Below, in pieces: positions 1-8,654 of a stretch of DNA of 64,000 bases. Origin of the DNA: an uncultured Clostridia bacterium (lineage in GTDB: Bacteria; Bacillota; Clostridia; Peptostreptococcales; Anaerovoracaceae); NCBI GenBank assembly GCA_938049335.1, contig CALIYX010000023.1:1-64000 (forward strand), given 5' to 3'. The position numbers and the translations under genes were made by a program. Position 1 is the first letter of the stretch, and every line of letters begins with the position of its first letter. Under the pieces are notes generated by a model that saw only the letters and a program-made list of their open reading frames with translations, did not search any database and was not told the origin of the DNA.

Positions 1-53
1 TAGTAATTATCCAGTTTATTGGGATTAGTCATCAACACTTTTTGTCCTATAGC

Positions 54-86
54 CCAAAAAACCTCCTTAGCAAGCTAAGGAGGTTA
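54..86 (-). terminator. Rho-independent terminator of the crotonase gene
   Basis: A near-perfect inverted repeat (ACCTCCTTAGC / GCTAAGGAGGT, two-base loop) lies just beyond the crotonase stop codon. Read on the minus strand it is followed by a run of six T, as in an intrinsic terminator. Positions 1-53 show nothing else I can call. Confidence 0.85.
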
Positions 87-103
87 GTAATAGACTTTTA
101 GAT

Positions 104-880
104 TTATCTGTTCTTGAACTCAGCTGGGCGCTTCTCTAGGAATGCTGTCATGCCTTCCTTCTTATCTTCTGAAGCAAATGCAGCTGTAAATGTCTCAATC
201 TCAAACATTGAAGCTGACTTCATATCCATATCAAATCCATTGTTGATTGCACTGATTGCAGTTGCAACAGCGATAGGAGCCTTTGACATGATTGTTCTGA
301 TTGTCTTCTCAGCTACTTCCATAAGCTCTTCTGCTGGAACTAGTCTCTCTACAAGACCGATTCTGTGTGCCTCAGCTGCATCGATGATTTCAGCTGTGAG
401 AACTAGGTACTCAGCCATTCCTTTTCCTACAAGACGTGAAAGTCTCTGAGTTCCACCGAATCCTGGGATGATTCCTAGACCAACTTCTGGCTGACCAAAT
501 TTTGCCTTATCAGAAGCGATTCTGATATCACAAGCCATAGCTAGCTCGCATCCGCCACCTAGTGCGAATCCGTTAACAGCAGCAACTACTGGCTTTGGAA
601 GCTGTTCAATCTTATTCATAACATTATGTCCTGCTATCATCATCTCACGACCCTCAAGAGCATTGAGTCCGCACATCTGAGCGATGTCAGCACCTGCAAC
701 GAATGCACGGCCTTCACCTGTTAGCAAAACACCCTTAACTGCATCGTCCTTTTCGATTGCTGTGAAAGCATCGAGAAGCTCTGAAAGCACATCCATGTTG
801 AGTGCGTTCATAGCCTTAGGTCTGTTGATAGTAACAAGAGCTAAACCATCATTTACTTCGTATTTAATATTTTCGTACAT
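104..880 (-). CDS. crt: Crotonase / 3-hydroxybutyryl-CoA dehydratase
   Basis: Enoyl-CoA hydratase family enzyme of 258 residues. It reversibly hydrates crotonyl-CoA in the cytoplasm, as in butyrate-forming or amino-acid-fermenting Clostridia. The oxyanion-hole segment VAGADIAQM (about 61-69) is present. The two catalytic glutamates fall at about 112 (GGGCELAMACD) and 132 (FGQPEVGLGI), with the usual spacing of 20. Overall it reads very like Clostridium Crt, including a C-terminal EFKNR-type end. The ATG at 880 is chosen over an upstream ATG at 904 because AAAGGA sits 7 nt before it and the extra residues (HSRKDEV) are not family-like. It stands alone with its own promoter and terminator; no other butyrate-pathway gene is in view, so the physiological substrate is inferred from the family. 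Confidence 0.9.
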   Translation of the reverse strand: MYENIKYEVNDGLALVTINRPKAMNALNMDVLSELLDAFTAIEKDDAVKGVLLTGEGRAFVAGADIAQMCGLNALEGREMMIAGHNVMNKIEQLPKPVVAAVNGFALGGGCELAMACDIRIASDKAKFGQPEVGLGIIPGFGGTQRLSRLVGKGMAEYLVLTAEIIDAAEAHRIGLVERLVPAEELMEVAEKTIRTIMSKAPIAVATAISAINNGFDMDMKSASMFEIETFTAAFASEDKKEGMTAFLEKRPAEFKNR

Positions 881-920
881 AACTTCGTCCTTTCGACTAT
901 GCAATAAACTATTTGTTAAT

Positions 921-949
921 AATATAACATTTTCACTACTTCATTTCAA
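921..949 (-). promoter_or_regulatory. Sigma-A promoter for crt
   Basis: On the minus strand a -35 TTGAAA (944-949) and a -10 TATATT (921-926) are separated by exactly 17 nt. They lie about 40 nt upstream of the crt start codon. This matches the housekeeping sigma consensus and implies crt is transcribed separately from the thiN gene behind it. Confidence 0.7.
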
Positions 950-969
950 GTGAATAAGCGTGACATTTA

Positions 970-1602
970 TCAATCATTAGAATGTGTAATGATTATTTCA
1001 CCTTTACTGAAGCATATCTCAGCATATTCCGATAGTATTTCATTGCTAGCGCCTAGGCTTGTTGCCTTTGGAAGAGTAAAGCCTTTAAGAGGGTACTTGC
1101 AACCTTTGATGAAAAGGTTTTCGCAGCAGTCACTATAACTATTTACTCCAAGGTATCTATATTCGGTTCCAAGTATATTTTTGGATAGTTTGTGCGATCC
1201 AGGTGACAGCATATATATATAGTTATATCCATCCATGAAAGCAAGATGAGAGAGTCTCGTATAATACTTTGCTAGGATACCTAGATTTGCTAGAGTATGA
1301 TCAAATCTTCGACCTAGACCGCCTATAATTACAACCTCATCAAATTCACGCTCTATGGCAAGTTCAAGAGCTGCTTCTGTATCTGTCAAATCTTTTTCCT
1401 TTGGAAGGGAAATGATTTCTGCCCTTGATATACCTGGTGATTTTGATGAGTCAAAATCGCCAATTATAACATCGGGAGAAAGTCCAATTTTACTAGCATT
1501 AAGATGGCCACCATCTGCTGCTATGCATAAAGTAAAATCCCTAGGGCACTTAACTGCCTCAATATTATCTATATATGCTGTTACTATTATAGCTTTTTTC
1601 AT
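970..1602 (-). CDS. thiN: Thiamine pyrophosphokinase
   Basis: Protein of 210 residues that transfers pyrophosphate from ATP to thiamine, giving thiamine diphosphate. Family hallmarks are AADGGHLNASKIG near residues 28-40, then the acidic metal/ATP site VIIGDFDS, the KDLTDTEAALELA block, and GGLGRRFDHTLANL. The C-terminal part has the expected small beta domain (SLGASNEI...GEIIITHS). The length is normal for the single-domain bacterial enzyme. The ribosome site CAGAGG lies 7 nt before the ATG. It is divergent from the DUF975 gene at 1681, with an AT-rich shared promoter region (1603-1680). Confidence 0.87.
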   Translation of the reverse strand: MKKAIIVTAYIDNIEAVKCPRDFTLCIAADGGHLNASKIGLSPDVIIGDFDSSKSPGISRAEIISLPKEKDLTDTEAALELAIEREFDEVVIIGGLGRRFDHTLANLGILAKYYTRLSHLAFMDGYNYIYMLSPGSHKLSKNILGTEYRYLGVNSYSDCCENLFIKGCKYPLKGFTLPKATSLGASNEILSEYAEICFSKGEIIITHSND

Positions 1603-1680
1603 CGTAAACCTCTGTTCATCTATTTGAATATATTATATAATAACTACAATGAAAGTGAAATGATTTATACGGAGGTAGTT

Positions 1681-2823
1681 ATGTATAATAATATAGTAGT
1701 GTCTGAAGATTATAGTGATGTACGTGCTATGGCGCGCAATGTTATGAGGAGTAAGTGGTTTATGTCAGCACTAGCGTTGTTGATTTACACTTTCTTGAGT
1801 TCAAATCTTCCTAGAATGCTAGGTGCTATGATTCCAACTTTTAAAAGAACTATATACCTTAATTTTGTGGATAGATATTATGAGTATTCTACATTCCCAG
1901 GACTATATAGCTTTGTTATTGAAGCTGCTTTTACTCTAGGACTTGCGATGTTTGTTCTTAACTTTATAAGAGCGGGTAAGGTGTCTTTGGAACTACTATT
2001 TTCTGGATTTGAAAAGTTTATTAAAGCATTTTTGATAAACTTAATAATGTCCATAATTATAGGTGTAGGCCTAGTGTTATTTATAGTTCCAGGAATCATT
2101 TTTGGACTTATGTATTCACAGGCATACTACATCTTAGCTGATAATCCTGAACTTGGAGCAATAGAGTGCCTAAGAAGATCTAGAATCATGATGATTGACA
2201 ACAAGGGCTATCTATTTGGTTTAAGACTTTCCTTCTTTGGTTGGGCACTACTTGCAGCAATACCTTTATTCCTTGGTCGATATATTATGGCGGATATATT
2301 AATGACATCTCCAGTTATTAATATGCTTACTTCAACGGTTTTAGAAATTCCGATGTATTTCGTTTTAGCATATCTTCATGTAACAAATGGAATTTTCTAT
2401 GAGCTTGCTTCTGGACATATTCGACCAGTTGTTACTCCTACATACGCAAATATGTATGGTAGCCTAAATCAGAATGGAACTAGTGACAATCAAGGCTTCA
2501 ATCAGAATATGTATGATAACAATCAAGGCTTCAATCAGAATATGTATGATAACAATCAAGGCTATAACCAGAATATGCCTGCTAACAACCAGGGATATGA
2601 TCAGAATATGCCTGCTAGCAATCAGGAATTTAATCAAAATATTCCTAATAACAACCAAGGATATGGTATGCAGAATCAGATTGATTTAAACCAAGGAGTG
2701 GATGAAAATCAGGCTGGCTCTAGCGAAACGGAGGTAAAAGAGGTTCAGAACGTGCAGCAGGATGCTGTTAATTCAAGCGAAAGCCAAGTAGCTTCCGATG
2801 AAAATTTTGACACAGAAAGGTAA
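1681..2823 (+). CDS. DUF975 family membrane protein with C-terminal Asn/Gln repeats
   Basis: 380-residue integral membrane protein. The ATG at 1681 is chosen because GGAGG lies 5 nt before it; the longer frame upstream lacks a ribosome site. The body (about 1-255) has several hydrophobic spans and the family segments ARNVMRSKW, FVLNFIRAGKVS and ILADNPELGAIECLRRSR, followed by MMIDNKGYLFGLRLSFFGW, all typical of DUF975 proteins of unknown function. From about residue 265 it carries an 11-residue repeat of type NQGFNQNMYDN, then an acidic Glu/Ser/Gln tail, probably exposed and disordered. It is followed two bases later by a paralogue without this tail. No function is known to me. Confidence 0.75.
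   Translation: MYNNIVVSEDYSDVRAMARNVMRSKWFMSALALLIYTFLSSNLPRMLGAMIPTFKRTIYLNFVDRYYEYSTFPGLYSFVIEAAFTLGLAMFVLNFIRAGKVSLELLFSGFEKFIKAFLINLIMSIIIGVGLVLFIVPGIIFGLMYSQAYYILADNPELGAIECLRRSRIMMIDNKGYLFGLRLSFFGWALLAAIPLFLGRYIMADILMTSPVINMLTSTVLEIPMYFVLAYLHVTNGIFYELASGHIRPVVTPTYANMYGSLNQNGTSDNQGFNQNMYDNNQGFNQNMYDNNQGYNQNMPANNQGYDQNMPASNQEFNQNIPNNNQGYGMQNQIDLNQGVDENQAGSSETEVKEVQNVQQDAVNSSESQVASDENFDTER
2488..2679 (+). repeat. In-frame 33-nt tandem repeat inside the DUF975 gene
   Basis: About six direct copies of a 33-nt unit. The first two (2488-2520, 2521-2553) are identical and later copies diverge. Each encodes 11 residues rich in Asn, Gln and Gly. Identical neighbouring copies mean the tract can expand or contract in units of 11 residues without shifting frame. 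Confidence 0.9.
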
Positions 2824-2825
2824 AA

Positions 2826-3596
2826 ATGTATAACAATATAATCGTTACAGAATCATATACAAATATACGTGCTATGGCAAGAAAGGCTCTATCTGGTAAA
2901 TGGATGATTTTTTCTTTCGGTATGTTTATATTCATGCTTCTTAGTGCACTGATTCCTTCGTTTTTGGGAAGAATTATACATTTATTTGATGCATCGATTT
3001 ACATTGAATATCAAGATGAGTATTATGAGTATTCTCGCTTTCCATTTCTATACATGGTAGCTATTCAGGGACCATTTACTTTAGGGTTTTCGATGTTTGT
3101 ACTGAACTTTATAAGAACATCTAAGGCTGCTTATGATCTATTCTTTTGCGGATTCGAAAGATTCTTCAAGGCCTTTACGCTTTTTCTTCTGATGAATGTA
3201 TTTGCATTCCTTTGGTCATTGCTGTTCTTTATACCAGGAGTCATAGCTTACTTTAGATATTCTATGGCATTTTATATACTTGCAGATAATCCTGAGCTAA
3301 GTGCAATGGAATGCCTAAGACGCTCTAAGATAATGATGAGGGGAAATAAGGGCTATTTATTCGGATTAAACCTATCATTCATTGGATGGACTTTGCTAGC
3401 TATATTAGCAGTAGTACTTATGACTGATGCAGTAATTTTGTCTGTGCCGTATGTGAATATCTATATCACATCCATATTACAAATTTTTCTGCTCATACCA
3501 ACTTACATACTTATGTCTTACATAAATACAGCAAATGGTCTGTTTTATGAAATTGCTTCTGGGCATCTAAGGCAGGTAGATAATCAAATGTATTAA
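2826..3596 (+). CDS. DUF975 family membrane protein
   Basis: 256-residue paralogue of the preceding gene. It shares MYNN-type N-terminus, R-A-M-A-R-(K/N), FVLNFIRTSKAAYDL, LADNPELSAMECLRRSKIMM and GNKGYLFGLNLSFIGWT. It has about six hydrophobic segments and ends at the point where the first copy begins its repeat tail. Only two bases separate it from the previous stop, and its ribosome site (GAAAGG) lies in the end of that gene, so the pair is co-transcribed and probably translationally coupled. Function unknown; a membrane complex of the two is possible but not shown. Confidence 0.75.
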   Translation: MYNNIIVTESYTNIRAMARKALSGKWMIFSFGMFIFMLLSALIPSFLGRIIHLFDASIYIEYQDEYYEYSRFPFLYMVAIQGPFTLGFSMFVLNFIRTSKAAYDLFFCGFERFFKAFTLFLLMNVFAFLWSLLFFIPGVIAYFRYSMAFYILADNPELSAMECLRRSKIMMRGNKGYLFGLNLSFIGWTLLAILAVVLMTDAVILSVPYVNIYITSILQIFLLIPTYILMSYINTANGLFYEIASGHLRQVDNQMY

Positions 3597-3612
3597 TACT
3601 GACAATAAAAAT

Positions 3613-3650
3613 AACCTTGCATTGCTGAGTAGCTTTGCAAGGTTTAATTT
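3613..3650. terminator. Bidirectional terminator between DUF975 pair and rluA-like gene
   Basis: AACCTTGCA and TTGCAAGGTTT form a hairpin with T-rich flanks on the plus side (TAATTTTT) and A-rich flanks on the other side. It lies between convergent genes ending at 3596 and 3654, so it can serve both. Confidence 0.75.
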
Positions 3651-3653
3651 TTA

Positions 3654-4562
3654 CTATAGCTCAGATTCTAGCTTTGACAGAAGTTCTTTAATATCTGCGG
3701 GAAGATCCGTTTTAATTTTTAATCTTGTCTTTTTGACTGGGTGATCACACTCAAAGTAATAGGAGTGCAAAGCTTGTCTTTTATCAAAAATATCACATGG
3801 ACCTTTATATAGCCAGTCTCCAAGAAGAGGATGTCCTATATGAGCCATATGAACTCTAATTTGATGTGTTCTTCCTGTATGCAGCCTTAAATCGACGAGA
3901 GTGGCTGTTTTGTACCTCTTAAGTACTTTTACAGATGTCCTAGAAGGGTAGCCGCCTTCTGACACAGGTAAAACTCTGCGGGCAATATTTCCCTCAATGG
4001 GTCTACCGATAGGAAGGTCAATTTCTATTTCATCATCTTCTATGACTCCATCTACTACAGCATAGTATTTTTTGACCGTAGTATTTGCAGACATTTGCTT
4101 GTTAAGTTCGGCCTGCGCATAGGAGTTTTTTCCGATTATCAAAATCCCTGTAGTGTCCATGTCAAGCCTGTTTATGAATCTTATTTTAAAGCTTTGGCCT
4201 GTCTGGTTCATGTAGTTCATGAGCCCGTTTGCGATAGTGTGGTCAGGATGGCCCTTTGTAGGGTGGACTGTGACCTCAGCCTGCTTATCGATAAAAAGTA
4301 AATCATCGTCCTCGTAGACTGGATTGATTGGTATGTCTTCAGCAGGAAAGTGGCTTTGCTCTTCTGGCATTAAAACGGTTATTTTGTCACCTTCATTTGC
4401 TGTAGTCCAGCCAGGAACTGACTCACCGTTACAAACTAGGAGATTTCCGAATTTGATTTTAGTCATTAACCTTGAAGAGAAATGGTACTTCTGCTTAATT
4501 ATTCTTTTTAGCTGCTGACCGGATTCCTCAGGGGAGACGGTAAACTGATATTTATCTGGCAT
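3654..4562 (-). CDS. RluA/RluD-family pseudouridine synthase
   Basis: 302-residue enzyme that isomerises uridine to pseudouridine in rRNA or tRNA. An N-terminal S4-like RNA-binding part (about 1-80) precedes the catalytic domain. The catalytic motif reads FINRLDMDTTGILI; the usual His of H-R-L-D is Asn here, while the catalytic Asp and the following TTG are kept. Further family blocks are IGRPIEGN, LRLHTGRTHQIRVHMAHIGHPLLGD and LHSY. It follows nadK by 23 nt on the same strand with GGAGGA upstream, as the last gene of a pepF-nadK-rluA run. The exact RNA target cannot be read from the sequence. Confidence 0.85.
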   Translation of the reverse strand: MPDKYQFTVSPEESGQQLKRIIKQKYHFSSRLMTKIKFGNLLVCNGESVPGWTTANEGDKITVLMPEEQSHFPAEDIPINPVYEDDDLLFIDKQAEVTVHPTKGHPDHTIANGLMNYMNQTGQSFKIRFINRLDMDTTGILIIGKNSYAQAELNKQMSANTTVKKYYAVVDGVIEDDEIEIDLPIGRPIEGNIARRVLPVSEGGYPSRTSVKVLKRYKTATLVDLRLHTGRTHQIRVHMAHIGHPLLGDWLYKGPCDIFDKRQALHSYYFECDHPVKKTRLKIKTDLPADIKELLSKLESEL

Positions 4563-4585
4563 CTAGGTGATGTCCTCCACGTAAT

Positions 4586-5395
4586 TTATAAGAACTTGCT
4601 CTTTACCTTTGACCAGAAGTCGTAGGATTCAAGCCTGAGCAGTTTAACATTTGTCTCAGAGAGACATACTTCGATATTACTCACATTATCGAAGAACTTA
4701 GAAAATCCATCAAAGGCTATAGTTATTTTGACTTTACTGCTGTTATCAACTGGCTTTACCTCCATACTGAGATCAGGTGGTAGGAGGATACTTGATGTAA
4801 ATGATCTATATGCAGTCGTATTCATTGGTGCAATTGGAGTTGCTTGAAGCAGTCTAAGCCTTGGGTCAACAATGCTTCCGCCGAGAGAGTAATTGTAAGC
4901 TGTACTTCCTGCTGGAGTAGAAACCAAAAGGCCGTCCCCGCTGAATCTCTCAATAAAACTTCCGGCGATTGATATATCAAAATGCACCGAATATGCATAG
5001 TTGGCATTACTTGCTATTATAATCTCGTTTAAGCCTTTAAATTCCTCACATATATCGTCGTGATAGACATGAGCCATAACAGTCTGCATGCTCTGAATAG
5101 AGTACTTCTGATTGATGTAGTTATCGATGAATTCATCGAGCCTATCTGGCATAATCTCTTGGAAAAATCCTAGGTGACCTGTGTTAATTCCAATAATAGG
5201 GATTTCTGGAAAATCAAATTCATGAATCAAATCCAAAAAAGTTCCATCTCCACCTATGCATACTATGAGCTCAACCTCGCTGTCGAGCTCGCTAACTATT
5301 GTGAAATTCTTTCCTATAAGCTTTTCACTAAGAAGTTTCTTTGTTGAAATTGAATTTTCTGTTTGACTGTTATAAATCAAAATCTTTCTTTGCAT
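4586..5395 (-). CDS. nadK: NAD kinase
   Basis: 269-residue cytoplasmic enzyme making NADP+ from NAD+ and ATP or polyphosphate. The signature VCIGGDGTFLDLIHEF (about 45-60) and the GINTGHLGFFQEI block are present, as are FSGDGLLVSTPAGSTAYNYSLGG and the APMNTTAYRSFTSS segment, covering the NAD site and catalytic Asp. Length is typical of the short Gram-positive enzyme. The ribosome site GGAGAG precedes the ATG. It lies 19 nt downstream of pepF. Confidence 0.92.
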   Translation of the reverse strand: MQRKILIYNSQTENSISTKKLLSEKLIGKNFTIVSELDSEVELIVCIGGDGTFLDLIHEFDFPEIPIIGINTGHLGFFQEIMPDRLDEFIDNYINQKYSIQSMQTVMAHVYHDDICEEFKGLNEIIIASNANYAYSVHFDISIAGSFIERFSGDGLLVSTPAGSTAYNYSLGGSIVDPRLRLLQATPIAPMNTTAYRSFTSSILLPPDLSMEVKPVDNSSKVKITIAFDGFSKFFDNVSNIEVCLSETNVKLLRLESYDFWSKVKSKFL

Positions 5396-5414
5396 TTCAT
5401 CTCTCCGTGTGAAA

Positions 5415-7214
5415 CTATATCATCGCTTCAAATTCATCTACTAAGGAACTAAACATTTCCATTGCATCTCTTATAGGCTCTGGCTTGCTCATGTCTACAC
5501 CTGCAACTTTGAGTTCATCAACAGGGAACATGCTTGAACCTAGTGTTAGGAAGCGTCTATAATCCTTAACTGCTTTTTCACCTTCTTTAAGGATTTTCTT
5601 TGAAATAGCTGTTGCAGCTGAAAATCCTGTAGCATACTGATATACATAGAAGGAGCGATAGAAGTGGGGAATTCTAGCCCATTCGTATTTGATGTAGTCA
5701 TCCTTTGATAATGCATCACCAAAGTACATTGAGTTAAGCTTTTCATATTCTTCGCAGAGTCTTTCAGCAGTGAGGCTTCCACCTTCTTCAACATATTTGT
5801 GAGTCCAGTTCTCAAATTCTGCAAACATTGTCTGACGAAATACTGTAGCTCTGAATTCCTCGATGAACTTGTTTAGGATGTACATCTTTGATGCCTTATC
5901 GCTTTCATTCTCAAGAAGATAGTTGAGAAGGAGAGACTCGTTAACTGTTGATGCAACCTCTGCAACAAAGATGGAATAATCACCGTATACAGGTGGCTGA
6001 TTCTTTCTTGTATAGTAGGAGTGCATGGAGTGACCCATCTCGTGAACAAGCGTCAAAATGTCCTGAAGCTTATCTCCGTAGTTTAGCAGTATAAAAGGAT
6101 TGCTATCGTATGACCCAAAACTGTACGCACCGCTTGTTTTACCTTTATTTTCGTAGATGTCAATCCATCTATCATTTATGCCTTGGGCAACTGTTTCTAT
6201 GTAATCGTCTCCAAGTACAGATAGGGCACTTTTCATTTTTTCAACTGCTTCATCAAAGCTTATCTTATTGTTAGGAACATCAACCAAAGGTGTGTAAATA
6301 TCGTACATCTTTAGTTCGTCTACACCCAAAATTTTCTTGCGTATCTCTGTGTACTTGTGTAAAACTGGAAGATACTCACGCACAACAGAAATAAGATTAT
6401 CGTAAACTGATTCAGGAATGTCATGACCGTAAAGTTCAGCTTGCCTTGCAGATTCATAGTTACGGATACTTGCCTTTGTGCAGTCTGCTTTTACATTTGT
6501 GTTATATATTGCAGTAATAGTATTTATATGGTCCTTATACTGCTTGTACATTGCTTCAAAAGCGTTTTTTCTGAGCGTTCTATCGCTTGATTCCATGGCG
6601 TGTATATAGTTTCCGTGGGTTAGCTCAAAAATTTCTCCGTCTTCTCCGGATATCTTACCAAAGCACATGTCTGCATCGTTAAGCATGGAAAAAATTGTGT
6701 CAGGTGCGTGTGTAACCGCGCTTAATTTTGCGAGTATAGCTTCCTCTTCAGCTGATAGAACATGCTTTTTCATACGAAGAGTATTTTTCAAGGTGAACTC
6801 GTAAAGCGCAAGATCTTTGTTCTCCTCTAAAAATCCAAGGATAGTTTCTTCGGATGCGCTGAGAAGTTCTGGAGTGAAGTAGCTCATCTTTGATGAAACT
6901 TCTGTTGCTAGTGTCATGCCTCTACCGAATAACTCCTGGTATTTGCTGTTTGTATTGTCTTCATCTTGCTTCATCTTTGCGTAGCATATCATTTTGCCAA
7001 GAAGTAAATCTATGCTATCAATATCACGAAGTGCAGCTAGAAGAGTCTCGCTTGAGCTAGTTACATTCCCCTGATATTTAGTGAATTTTTCAGCAAGCTC
7101 TGATGCTTTCTTGTAGTCATCTTCCCAAAGCTCATCGCTTGCGTACATAGTGCTCAAATCCCATTTATATTTAAGATCTATTTCAGACCTGTCTTTGACT
7201 TTTTTGCGTTCCAT
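5415..7214 (-). CDS. pepF: Oligoendopeptidase F (M3 metallopeptidase)
   Basis: 599-residue zinc peptidase that degrades medium-length peptides in the cytoplasm. The M3 zinc site HEMGHSMHSYYT lies at about 388, with the downstream Glu ligand in EVASTVNESLL. The N-terminal helical half and the C-terminal YATGFSAATAISKKIL segment fit PepF. The start is supported by GGAGGAATAT directly before ATG. First gene of the minus-strand run pepF-nadK-rluA, divergent from murI. Confidence 0.93.
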   Translation of the reverse strand: MERKKVKDRSEIDLKYKWDLSTMYASDELWEDDYKKASELAEKFTKYQGNVTSSSETLLAALRDIDSIDLLLGKMICYAKMKQDEDNTNSKYQELFGRGMTLATEVSSKMSYFTPELLSASEETILGFLEENKDLALYEFTLKNTLRMKKHVLSAEEEAILAKLSAVTHAPDTIFSMLNDADMCFGKISGEDGEIFELTHGNYIHAMESSDRTLRKNAFEAMYKQYKDHINTITAIYNTNVKADCTKASIRNYESARQAELYGHDIPESVYDNLISVVREYLPVLHKYTEIRKKILGVDELKMYDIYTPLVDVPNNKISFDEAVEKMKSALSVLGDDYIETVAQGINDRWIDIYENKGKTSGAYSFGSYDSNPFILLNYGDKLQDILTLVHEMGHSMHSYYTRKNQPPVYGDYSIFVAEVASTVNESLLLNYLLENESDKASKMYILNKFIEEFRATVFRQTMFAEFENWTHKYVEEGGSLTAERLCEEYEKLNSMYFGDALSKDDYIKYEWARIPHFYRSFYVYQYATGFSAATAISKKILKEGEKAVKDYRRFLTLGSSMFPVDELKVAGVDMSKPEPIRDAMEMFSSLVDEFEAMI

Positions 7215-7282
7215 ATATTCCTCCGCTGTAGTATAATATTTAATATTGACAGTATATCACACTTCAGAAAGGATTAACATAA

Positions 7283-8095
7283 ATGGACAATAGACCGATA
7301 GGTTTTTTTGATTCAGGAGTTGGCGGTGTAACGACCATTCCGCATATAATGAGAATGCTACCAAATGAGAGCATTATCTTTTTTGGAGATACGGCAAGGA
7401 CTCCATATGGATCAAAGTCAGCAAAGACAATTAGGCAGTTCACCTTGCAGATAGGAGAATTCCTGAGAAATAACGATGTCAAGATGATTGTAATAGCCTG
7501 TAACACAGTTAGTTCAACAGCTTTAGATCTTTTGAGAGAAACTTATCCTGACATTCCTATCGTTGGTTGCATCACGCCAACAGCTAAAGAAGTCGTTAAG
7601 ATATGTGACAAGGATAGCAGAATAGGAATAATGGCAACAAAGGCAACGGTTACATCAGGTGTGTATGAGGAGAAGATTAAGTCGCTAAACGAGGAGCTTT
7701 TTACAGAATCCATAGCTTGTCCAGCACTGGTTCCTTTGATAGAAGAAGGAATTATCGACAATGAGATAATGGATTTAACTCTTAAGTATTACCTTGATGA
7801 TTTCTTAAAGGAAAACGATATCAATACTTTGATTTTGGGATGTACTCACTACCCACTCATATCCAAGAATCTCAAGAGGCTTTATCCTAATATCAAGATA
7901 TTCAGCTCATCAAAGGAGGTTGCTACCGCAGTAAAGATGGAGCTTGAGGCGGCAGATATGCTCTCGCAAAACGAGAACGCAAAGAGTATTTTTTATGCAA
8001 GTGACCTTTCAGAGAACTTCGTAAATATGATTGAGAGAATATTAGGGCGAGATAGCGACGAGCTTAATATTAAATTTAAGAACTTAGATATATAA
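7283..8095 (+). CDS. murI: Glutamate racemase
   Basis: 270-residue enzyme supplying D-glutamate for peptidoglycan. The N-terminal IGFFDSGVGGVTT and GDTARTPYGSKS blocks are present. The two catalytic cysteines sit in VIACNTVSSTALD and LILGCTHYPLI. AAAGGA precedes the ATG. First of a plus-strand run that continues through several housekeeping genes. Confidence 0.94.
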   Translation: MDNRPIGFFDSGVGGVTTIPHIMRMLPNESIIFFGDTARTPYGSKSAKTIRQFTLQIGEFLRNNDVKMIVIACNTVSSTALDLLRETYPDIPIVGCITPTAKEVVKICDKDSRIGIMATKATVTSGVYEEKIKSLNEELFTESIACPALVPLIEEGIIDNEIMDLTLKYYLDDFLKENDINTLILGCTHYPLISKNLKRLYPNIKIFSSSKEVATAVKMELEAADMLSQNENAKSIFYASDLSENFVNMIERILGRDSDELNIKFKNLDI

Positions 8096-8132
8096 CTTTT
8101 TTGATTTATATAAAAAATAAGGTAGTGGAAAA

Positions 8133-8654
8133 ATGACTAAAGAAGAACTTTTTGAACTTGTAGATATAGAGACTGGCGAGGATTTTACATATTTTGAGAA
8201 CTTTGCCAACCTAATGGAAGCGGATGAATACTTGACTGAGGAAGACATCGGTATGCTCCTTAGGGAACTTGACTGTATTACATTTTCTGAGCTGGCAGAA
8301 AGCTACTTTTATGATGTAATGGAGAATCTTCCAGACAATGCTATAGATATTTATAATATTATGGAGGCAGTTAAGAGAAATATTGTCTCAATTTCTACGG
8401 CAATAGCAAAGGGTGAGGAGCAGAGCCACAAGCTTTGCAGAGAGATATATAATTTCCGCAATTGGTACTCTGATGCACAGTCATGCCTTGCTACAGATCT
8501 TAGCAGTGGTAAAGAGAATGTGATTAGCATTAGGGATGCAATATATGAAAATAAACTTGCTGGCATAACAAAGAAAGACTGGGTGTTTGATTTTTCGGAT
8601 TGCAACCAGCTAGAGATTAGTGAATACATCATAAACGTAGGAGAACTTTCATGA
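8133..8654 (+). CDS. Hypothetical acidic protein
   Basis: 173-residue soluble protein that I do not recognise. It is rich in Asp and Glu, with no signal peptide or membrane segment. The first half looks helical (ELFELVDIETGEDF, EADEYLTEEDIGMLLRELD). A central SISTAIAKGEEQSHKLCRE stretch is followed by the C-terminal end WVFDFSDCNQLEISEYII. Its stop overlaps the next start in an ATGA, so it is translationally coupled to the YkvI-like membrane protein. It begins 37 nt after murI. Composition and codon use resemble the neighbours, so it is probably a real lineage-specific gene. Confidence 0.6.
   Translation: MTKEELFELVDIETGEDFTYFENFANLMEADEYLTEEDIGMLLRELDCITFSELAESYFYDVMENLPDNAIDIYNIMEAVKRNIVSISTAIAKGEEQSHKLCREIYNFRNWYSDAQSCLATDLSSGKENVISIRDAIYENKLAGITKKDWVFDFSDCNQLEISEYIINVGELS

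Noticed and set aside
2488..2679. Regular 33-nt repeats resembling a CRISPR array
   Set aside because: No unique spacers, the units are contiguous and in frame, and they encode an Asn/Gln-rich protein tail. No cas genes are in the window.
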